A stretch of 64,000 bases of DNA, taken from NCBI RefSeq assembly GCF_016097555.1, contig NC_054702.1, positions 80,582,920 through 80,646,919 of the forward strand. The letters run 5' to 3'. Position 1 is the first letter of the stretch. Every line of letters starts with the position of its first letter. Shown piece by piece: positions 37,301 through 48,348 of this stretch. Made by a program: the position numbers and the translations under genes. The DNA comes from Gigantopelta aegis. Its lineage: Eukaryota > Mollusca > Gastropoda > Neomphalida > Peltospiridae. The notes below the pieces were generated by a model that worked only from the letters and a program-made list of their open reading frames with translations, was not told the origin of the DNA and did no database searches.

Positions 37301-40300
37301 GTAATGATTTCACCAAACGAAGTTGAGTGATACAAATGAGACAGAATGGGTTAAGCTTTCTAAAACACCTGTTCTCTCTTCATACAATCCATCCTGTGGT
37401 AAATTGTACAGGTCTGCTGACTGATGACATACAACAAACCCCAGACACACACGCATGTTCGTCCTAGCCGCGGCTCTCTTGATAACTTGGAACACCTGGC
37501 AACTTAATTTGCAGAGTACTTTACAATCAACAAATTGGAAATATCTTAAAATGTTCTCTCTTGAACTTATTACCCCGTGCACTGCTACGACCCTAATTTA
37601 ACAGCACTGGGGAACACCAGACAGCGCGTTCAGATTGTTGTACAACATTACGGTTTGTGTAATGAACAATTCTATTAATCTCACGCTGGGACATTATGTT
37701 ATGGGGTGGAACCAAAGATCAGACAAGACGTGAGCCACAGATCAATCTACATAACAAAAACAGCTTGGGAAGTAAACGAAAGGCTAGCCCGAGTACTCTG
37801 ACTGTAGAGGGCTAGACGGACATTTGGACAGATATTCAGCCCTGACTACCCTGTCTGTCAATGGAAAAATGAAGACTACATGTTAGAATTACCAAATGTT
37901 TGAAATCCATTAGCCAATCATTAATTGTGCTCTAGTGTTGTCGTTAAACAAAACGAACATTGATTTCTATAACAGTAGGGCCATTGTAACAATTGGTTCA
38001 GTGAATGCGGTACATAGGTCTACTATTCGGGCAAACATAACGGGATATATCACAGAAATCGGATTGTCATAGGCTCAGTTTGGTTTGAAACCAAAATTGC
38101 AAATGAATGAAAAACGGGAGTTAACGTTGATGACACGGTACATGTATCTGTATCGGCTGGCATTGTGATACGGTATATTCTGAATACACTGTATCACCAT
38201 GTCAGCCAATACAAATACTGTGTTAGCAATTTCTCGACTCCTGGTGAACTCTGTTAAATCTATATCAGACTGTGTGGAAACATCCTTATTCTGACTTTAT
38301 TGCGTGCCTCCTGATAGCCTGCAACATCCATCCATGCCCAGTTGGTCGACTGCTTACTCCGCCCCTGACATGTTTAAAACCACAACATGTCTGCTTTCTT
38401 AGTTTCAGTAATGGCGGTCAACCAGCCATAGGATCATTAAATCATCGTATTCCGTGTCTCAAACGGTTGCTAGGTCCGGCCAGACGGCTGCGTGTGTTTC
38501 AAATATAACCGAATTCACGCAGGCCATATGGGTAACTATATTTACGTGCCCCTATCCACGAAGGTTCAGGCACGCCCACTGCGGAATTAGCCTCTGACTT
38601 CGCCAGTGACTGACTCCGGAGCAGGGGGGCGCAGGCCATAGACAACCCGGGACTCAAACCAGCTAATAAGCGTAATAAACAACAGAATTATTGTTTGGTA
38701 TTAGATCAGTGCGAAACAATGACGTGCAAGCGGCAACCAGTAATCCTTGATTGGGTGTCCTGTCTCAGACGTCTGCTTTATAAAGTGGTTGAAAATGTGA
38801 CCAATGAATGAATAAATAAATAAATATAGGAATGGATGCATGAAAAATGGACGGATAATAAAATTATTATTAATTAGTTAATAACTAAATTAAATGGATA
38901 TTAATTTATTCAACGACATTCATTCATTCATTTCAACTTATGTTCGTGCCTACATCCAATTAAGGCTCAAACACGCTGTCCTGGGCATACACCTCAACTA
39001 TCTGGGCTGTCTGTCCAGGGCAGTGAGTTAGTGGTAAGTTGTTAGTGAGAGAGAAGTCGGTGTAGTTGTCTTACTCCTACCCATCGAGTCGTTATATCTC
39101 ACCCTGGGTGGGAGCCGGTACCGTGCTGCGAACCCAGTACCTACCAGCCTCAAGTCCGATGGCTTAACCACCACACGACCGAGGCCGGTCTTTTAGCGAC
39201 ACCTCAGTACATTTTAAACTACGATTGTTCGGTGTCTAATCAGTGGTTATTAATAAATCAATGTGCTTTAGTGGTGTTGTTACACAAAACAAACTTTATT
39301 TCGACACTTAATCGAGAGAAAGAAAGAAAGAAATGTTTTATTTAACGACGCACTCAACACATTTTATTTATGGTTAATGGCGTCAGACATATGGTCAAGG
39401 ACCACACAGATTTTGAGAGGAAACCCGCTGTCGCCACTACATTGGCTACTCTTTCCGATTAGCAGCAAGGGATCTTTTATTTGCGCTTCCCACAGACAGG
39501 ATAGCACAAACCATGGCCTTTGTTGAACCAGTTATGGATCACTGGTCGGTGCAAGTGGTTTACACCTACCCATTGAGCCTTGCGGAGCACTCACTCAGGG
39601 TTTGGAGTCGGTATCTGGATTTAAAAATCCCATGCCTCGACTGGGATCCGAACCCAGTACCAACCGGCCTGTAGACCGATGGCCTAACCACGACGCCACC
39701 GAGGCCGGTCCTAATCGAGAGAAAGAGACACAGACAACACGCTGCCGCCGCCACATACAAATGTAGGATACTATTGGTTGTCAAATAAAAGTCACACAGC
39801 TAGCTAACGTTTCGCTAACGTTCGACGTTCGCGAACTATTTGATTTGTTCTCGACCTGGCCATTTGATTTACCGTGAAGCGCAGAAACCAGATTAAAAGG
39901 GGGTTTGGTTTTTTCTGCTCAGTCTGGCTGAACTCAGTCCTTGCACTTGGTGCAAAAAGAATTCCGCTTCTACCACAAAGGTTACTCCATTCGACGAGCA
40001 GCTTTCATCCGCAGACATCATAGCACTCAGGAATATCCCAGCAAAGCGTGGCTGAAAATGCCACTTATTCAGGAACACAAAAAACCGTGACGTGAATTTT
40101 GTTCTGCGTAGGCTACTTCCTATTTTTAGCCAAAGATTCCTGCTGATGCCACTAGCCTAGTCATGTCCACTGACAACACATTTCAATTTTAATAGTTTTC
40201 AGTTCGTATTTATTTACCACAGATGTGAAAATAACAAAATATGTCATAATTTGCAGCTATTAAATAATAAAGCTAGATCTATGTTTGATTTATTTTATTT

Positions 40301-41100
40301 ACCTTTATTTTACACGCAATAGCTGATATAATTATTTTTATGCCAAAACCTGATATATTTTTTGTGCTGGGGTAAACATCCATTGGTTTATTCGGGCCTA
40401 CTCTCACCTAGAATGCTTTAAAATGTGTTTGTACAGCGTTTGTTACGCTTATTTCTTAGCCTATGGCCCATGCCAACAATATAGTACAGATTATTACTCG
40501 GTTAATAAAAAACGGTCAATTATTGTTATTGGGCGAGATGGTGCTCTATGCATGGCCGGAAACAGACGTCAGTTATAAACGTTTATTTTCTACAAAATGA
40601 CAAAAGAAAGTTCCAGCAATTTCTTATCCGATGTACCAGAGAACTACTGGGCTCACTTCCATTATGTTCGTGTAACCGTTGTACGTGAGGATAGAGAGGA
40701 AGGAATGTTTGGTTAACGACGCCAATGTCCACTGTTTAACCATCAGCTATCGGGTGTCAAAACGGGGGTAATTTGAGACATATACCTGATATGGTGTAGA
40801 TAGTAAAAAGAAACCCCCGCTGTCATTAAATGGGCGTTTTCTTTACAGCACATGCACATTAGCATCGGTTGAAATAAGAACAATTAACGTCATCGCTGAT
40901 TAGTGGTTAATGATCATATTTAAGTCTGGTAGGTACTGAGTTCGAATCCAACTGTCGGCTTCTCCATTTAAGACCAAGTGTGAGTTTTAACGATATAATG
41001 AGGAAGTGTAAGACCGCTATATTGACTTCTGTCATTACTTACTACCAATTAACTAATAACCCTTGTTCTGAATATACCCCCAAAGAGAGTTTCAGAGGTA

Positions 41101-41152
<52 letters not shown>

Positions 41153-44100
41153 GGACAGTGTATTTAAACTTTAATTATATAAAAGCACGAAAAGTTAGAT
41201 ATAACATAAGTATCAATTTCAAAATGCAGGGATTAATGAATGAATGAATGAATGGATGTTTAACGACACCCCAGCACGAAAAATACATCGGCTATTGGGT
41301 GTCAAACTATGGTAAGTGCAAATCTAAAGTGATGATCAACATCAATAATAAAAATTTAACAGTTAAACAAAAACACAGTGTAAAGAACCGTGCAAAAACA
41401 CAAATATCACAGATAGATACTGGCTTTTACTCAATTTGTGCTGTATTGGCCATTCTCAAAGAGAATGTTACACCCCTGCACCGCGGTGAGGTTACAGCAC
41501 GCGCAGGTGTGCAGGGATTAATGCATGATATATGTTAGGGTTGGGTGAAGCTTTTCTAAAAGGACATCCACAGTACACCAACAATAGAAATTTATTTATG
41601 GCATTTTCCCCCAGCAGTTGAAGGCATTACACCACCCTACTAAAGAGAATACACCAAGTTCATTTCATTTCAACTTATTTTCATGCTTATATCCAATTCA
41701 AGCACGCTGTCTTGGGCTATCTGGGCTGGCTGTCCAGGACAGTGGGTTAGTTGTTGTTTGGTTAGTGGTTAGTGAAAGAGAAGACGGTGTAGTGGCCTTA
41801 TACCTTCCCATTAAGCCCCTAAGAACTCGCTCTGGGTTGGAGCCGGTATCGGGGTGCGAACCCTGTACCTACCAGTCTATAGTCCCATGGCTTAACCACT
41901 GCGCCACAGAGGCCGGTGTACACAGAGTACATACATTCGGAAACAATAGATATTTCTATGTTCATCCCCAGCATCTGCGTCTGGGATATCTCAAACAAAT
42001 TAAATAGATGAAAGACAAGGCCAATTTCCAGTAAGATTGCTTTCGGAACCGTTTGTGTCCACATTAGTATTAGGGCCATACCTGGATTAAAATACATGGG
42101 GGGGGGAGGCAGTTTTTAAAATCTGGGCACAGTAAAACAGTCTTCTCAGGGTACCTTCTTTGGGGGTGGGCGGAACGTAGTCCAGTAGTAAAGCGCTCGG
42201 TATGCGCGGTCGGTCTAGGATCGACCCTCCTCGGTGAGCCCACTGAGTTATTTCTCGTTACCGCCAGTGCAGCGCGACTGGTATATCAAAGGCCGTGGTA
42301 TATGCTATCCTGTCTGTGGAATGGTGCATATAAAAGATCCCTTGTTACTAATGGAAAAATGTAGCAGGTTTCCTCTCTAAGACTACATGTCTAAATTACC
42401 AAATGTTTTACATCCAATAGCCATTAATAAATAAATACATGTGCTATAGTGGTGTTGTTAAACAAAACAAACTTTAACTTTCTGGTGGGAGGGGGGGGGG
42501 GGGGGGGGGGAGCGGGAATTTGTCCTGATTATCCTATTACGTCTACTTACTAATTTACTATACTCCTATTACCACTTCTACTATTAAAATATTATAAAAA
42601 ATAATTAATGCAACCGATGGTAATAACCAATGGTCATAAATTAACACTGCACACTGAGCGTAATTCCACCAAGCACCGAACAGTCAATTGACCTGACCAC
42701 GTGACAGCTGGCGACGCCCAGTCTAATTGCAAGAGTGAGTAACGCCATATTTATCTCTTTAAACCGATATAATTGAGCGAAACTGCTGTCATTAAACGTC
42801 GAAAGTACTTGCACATGTTCTGTAGAGTATGACATTCATTTACGAGAGTAAATTTTCGTATGCTTGTAAAATTATTTGGGGGGGGGGGGGGGGGGAGGGC
42901 AATTTCTCTTTTAGTGTCTGCGACAGTTGTACCTAGCTTTTTACTTTGAATAAAACGACTAAATATTACTAAATTAAAAAACAATATCTGCTGGTAAAAA
43001 TAAAACACCCCAGCACGCTGTTAGATATTTCACCGGCTTCGATGGCGTAGTGGTTAAGCCTTTACACTGTGGTTTAATTTATCTCTTGAATTTTTTATGT
43101 TTGTTAATTCTCATTTCATTTACACATTTACCTTCGATTGACACCCAATAGCCGATGTGTTGTTGTTTGTTTGTTTGTTTGGGTTTGTTTTGTTTTGTTT
43201 TTTTGTTTGTTTGTTTGTTGTTGGGGTTTTTTTTGGGGGGTATGCTGGGGTGTCGTTAAACATTCAGTCATTCATATATTCGTTAATTCATTCCATCGGA
43301 CTTAAGACTGGTAGGTACTGGGTTCGCAACCTGATACCGGCTCCCACCCAGTCCAGAGCGAGCTTTAACGACTCAGTGGGAATGTGTAACCACTAACAAC
43401 TAACCACTATTCCACTGTCCTAAACAGACAGCCCAAACAGCTGAGGTATGTGCTCAGGACAGCGTGCTTAAACCTCCATTGGATATAAGCATGAATATAA
43501 CTATTATGATATATCACACTAAAGGCAAACGGGACACTCGGTCAGTATAAAGTAAGAGAAGAAATTCACTGTCGCTCTACACAGACTATTCATATTATCG
43601 ATTGGCATCAAGAAGATTTTAATATAGATTTTCCCCATACAGAATAAAATATACCGTGGCTTTTTTGGTAACAGAGCATCGGTTGGCCAATCGCAGCTCA
43701 CACGAAAGCTGTACCAAGTACATATGAGTCATAGTTCGTTCTATCAGCTGCTACTGGGTGCAATACGTAGTGATTCAAAATCTCAATAAGAGTCTGAGAG
43801 ACACAAACGATATAATTTAAGTTCTCCAACAGATTGGGCCTTGTATTCACTGTTCTCAAACTGATATTTGAAAGGTCGTCGTATATGCTACCGGTATCTT
43901 GTTTGTGAAAACGTAGATCCATTGATGAAGAGGAAATGCAGTTGTCTTTTTCTTTCTTTCGTAATTGATGATATATGTAGCATTTATATTTGGTAATGAC
44001 AAAACTAAAATGTATGTTACAATATATCACCTTCACTATGTTTTCTACTTTGTTATGAGTTCCAGTTAAGCCATGAAATTAATTTTGCTCAGAAGCGCGT

Positions 44101-47100
44101 GTTTGAAGACCTGGTAGGCCTACACATAACATGAATTCCAGAATGGGGAGGACTCTTGTGTTTGTTTCTTTAAGCCCTCGTCAATCCGTTTTTATTGCTC
44201 AAGTTGGCTGGAAGACGTACACGAACCATGTTTTATTTTACGACAGACACTCCACATCCAGAGCGCACGGCTGATGGAAGAACCACGTGTGCTGAACGCG
44301 CCACACCTGTTTGATGGTAAATCCTTCAGGTTGTACCCACACGTGTCTAATATATAAATAAGCCGGTCGTTTACAATTATAATACGTGTACGTGTATTTG
44401 CCGTCATTAAACAATTAGAGCGGTGAGATAAACATCAGCTGGCGTTTCTGTATACACGGTTAGGTTAGCATGTCTCTAGCAGTTGGTATATAGCAAGACG
44501 ACGTTTTCATGAGTTTTCAATAGTTTTAATTTGTTAGGTGTGCATCTTACAATTACGTTTATGGGTAACCATTAACAATTCGACACCAAAAACTCTTAAT
44601 AGGCTGTCGGAACCAAGTCCTAACCAACCTTTACCTAGTCTTTAAAATGATGGTATAGCCTATTTAAAATAAACCTAAAATGTACATGAGAACATCCTTG
44701 CAATACCTGTATAAATCATGCTCTCTTATCCCCCATGCAACCCCCCCCCCCCCCCCCCCCCCCCATTACATTTCTGTCCAACGAGCCCAATGAGAAATCG
44801 TCTCTTTGAATGAAAAATAAAAAAACATCACTTTCTTCTAATCAAAAAGAGTAGGTCAATGTATGGTGGAGTTTTTTCTCTCATTATCTGTGTGGTCCTT
44901 AATCAATGTCCGACGCCATATAACCATATATGCCTTCCTTTGTTCGCCCTTTTTGATGAAACTTGCTATAAAAATTAGAAACTAAAAGATCCAACATTAA
45001 GTCGGTGAATCTCCCGGAAGCACAAGCTGAGCCCAAATTGGCGGTTCTATTTAAGTCGGATAGTCATTTTATTAGCAGAACTGTGACCTCGCAAACAAAA
45101 CTAATTGCCTGTGAATCCATGTGTTTGCTGAACAGTTTATTTTGGGGGGTTTGACTCACATGTATTACACTGGTTAAGCAACCTCTTTCTAGATTAGTAA
45201 TGATTAAGTGGAGACCGGTTTTTGACAATGAACACAAAGTCTAAAAATGCAGTTTGCATTTAGTATTCATAGGCTTTCGTGGGTATTAGTTAAGTACACG
45301 TTAATTAGAATTAACTAATGTAGGCCTACATTTGTCCTCTTCGTACTAACTGCTCTTAGAATTATAAACATAAATGAATAAGGTTTGACACAATGTATGA
45401 GTCTCCCAAAGTTTAAAGTAGACAAAAAATTTACTTTAATGCGTTATATCATAAGGCGGGATTACCTTCTTGTTTTTTGTTTAACGACACCACTAGAGCA
45501 CATTGGTTTATTAATCATCGGCTTAAATTGCATGTCAAACATTTGGTAATTTTGGCATAGTCTTTGAGAGGAAATCCACTACATTTTTTTTCCATTAGTA
45601 GCAAGGGATATTTTATATGAACCATTCCACAGACCCGATAGCACATACCACGGCCTTTGATATACCAGTCGCGATGTACTGGCCGTAACGAGAAATAGCT
45701 CAATGGGCCCATTGACGGGGATCGGTCTTAAACCGACCGCGCATCAAGCAAGCGCTTTACCACTGGGCTACGTCCCGCCCTTGAGTTACCAATGTGTGAA
45801 ACCCGTCTCAGGATGAACTACCACTTCTGCAGTGGTAGACAAAAATCATGACCGGTGGTATATTTCCATGAAGGTATAATAACTGGTGTTCTTAGTTCTT
45901 AATACTGGTATACAGTTAACAAAAGTCGTTACAATTTAGACATACCTACAAAGTTTGTTTTGTTTAACGACACCACTGGATCACATTGATTTATAAATCA
46001 TCGGCTATTGGATGTCAATCATACCTACAATGCCATAATTATGATCATTTATTACAAACTGTTACCGCAAGTGACTTACACAGCGGTATGTGCTATCCCG
46101 TCTGTGGGATGGTGCATATAAAAGATCCCTTGCTACTAATATAAAAATGTAGAGTTTCCTCTCTTAGACTATATGTCAAAATTAACAAATGTCTGACATC
46201 TAATAGCCGTTGATTAATAAATCAATGTGTTCTAGTAGTGTCGTTAAACAAAACAATACGTAACTTTTACACAGCTATAGTGATGCAATACATGTACACC
46301 TGTCCTCGATTAATACTAAATGTTATCCCATATAAGCAGGCCATTTCGACGTTAGTTACTTTCAGAGTTCGGTTATCAGGAAAACATGGAACTTTTCCAA
46401 GAGAAGCACGCCGTTTTCTGTTTCTGGTGTGTGTATACAACTGTGTTATCAAGATGCAGCCGATACATCGTAACCTCCATACATCAAAGAACGCGTGGAA
46501 TTATTAACCCTCCCACAACAGTTCAAAACCGTGACCGTTAATGTACCTTTACAACCGTCCGTTTTTCTTTGACAAAGACAGCCAAAGAGAGCCAAAGAGA
46601 ACCAGACACAGACGCAGACGGATATATACACAGAAAGCCACAAAGATGACGACGAAGTAATCAGTATTTTACTAACACCCCAGAACATTGTCTACTCATT
46701 GTCTATAACTATTAGGTGTGAACTCTTTATTACAATTAAATGTTTGGCTGAAGCTCGAGAGCATAATGCTAAGAAACCGAAGTTAGTATATTCCATATCA
46801 CAAGTTACTAGTGGGAAACTTTATTTACTATAATTAATACATGGTTTTACCACTATATTTGTTTGCTACGTGTTCTTGGGAATAACACTAACCCTCTACA
46901 ACATTATAACAGGCTGGTTGTATTACAGTAAATAACAGGCGAAAAATAAAAGTACAAATAAATTATTTTCCTTTGTCTTGTATTGCACTAGAAGAAATTG
47001 TAAATAACATATACAAAGAGTGCGGGCGCGGAACCAAAGGGTGGATATCATGATAATATAATCTGATAGCAGCTAATATGATGAATACTCCTTAGTACTA

Positions 47101-48276
47101 TACGAGCTGATGACAAGCCAACCTATGCACTGGGTGACCTCAGGATATGATGAAATCTATTCTTAGACAAGAACTACATAGTGTGAACTGAGATAACAAT
47201 GCTCAATTCATTAATGTGATGCACTGCTGCAGTTTGAGAAGACTAGAGTCAATGAAGGTGTAAGATCACTGTCAGCCTTATTTGTAATCACAAATGACTA
47301 ACTATTAAGTCCTTTCTAGGACAGGCCGTCCAAATAGCTGAGGTATGGGCATCCATAACAGCGTACTTGAACCTTAATTGGATATAAGCACGAAACCCAA
47401 GTTAAAATCAAATCAATTAGAAATAAAAGTGGAATAATATAACACAAATGTATATTGTATTGTGTGCAGCATTATATTTTATTTTGATGTATTCACGTAC
47501 GGTTGAAGCACGCAATTCAACTATCTGAACTGACTGAGAGAGGAAACGTAACCCAATAGTGATAATTGGTATTTGAACGTGGTATATCCGTAGCTCCATG
47601 TGGCAACCGACATTCCACACACGCCACACACCCAAACTGAGACACTCTCCCAGTAGGATAGGTCTACCACTGATGTTAAGTATGAAAAGAGTAGTGAATT
47701 GAATTCAATGTTCTATAAAAAGACTATTTTAACAATGAATCCTCTGTCGGTGGAAATTATAATCACAGCTTTATGCTGGAAGAAAGAGTTAACAGTACAC
47801 GATTGTTCCAGCTTACTTACAATGCTACTTGACAACCGACTCTCTTGGCACCCAACGTATCGGATAGAGATGCTAGTGTAAAACTGGATTTGAATAATGG
47901 CTGCATTATCGGATGCTATCCAATTGATTTAGAGCAGCGAACACTGCAGGGACTACATTGGAGAGAGAAAGAACGAAATTAGAAAGATAATGAATATAGA
48001 TAAAAGACATGTATGCATATTGGTATCCATGCATTCAAGGGCAACGCCAACTAAACAGCGACTAAATGACTTGCATTATCTTTTTATATAAATATAGGAC
48101 TAGCGTTACATTTAGGCGATTAAGCCGAACACCTAGGGCGTCAAACTTATAATGATGCATTTGCATCATTACTATTTTCATTATGTTATTAAATGGTGTG
48201 TTTTTTATATCGGTCTTGTTAAATAGGCCAGTGGGAAGCTTTAACGAATTAATACTGATGAAATTAGAAGTGTAGC

Positions 48277-48348
<72 letters not shown>

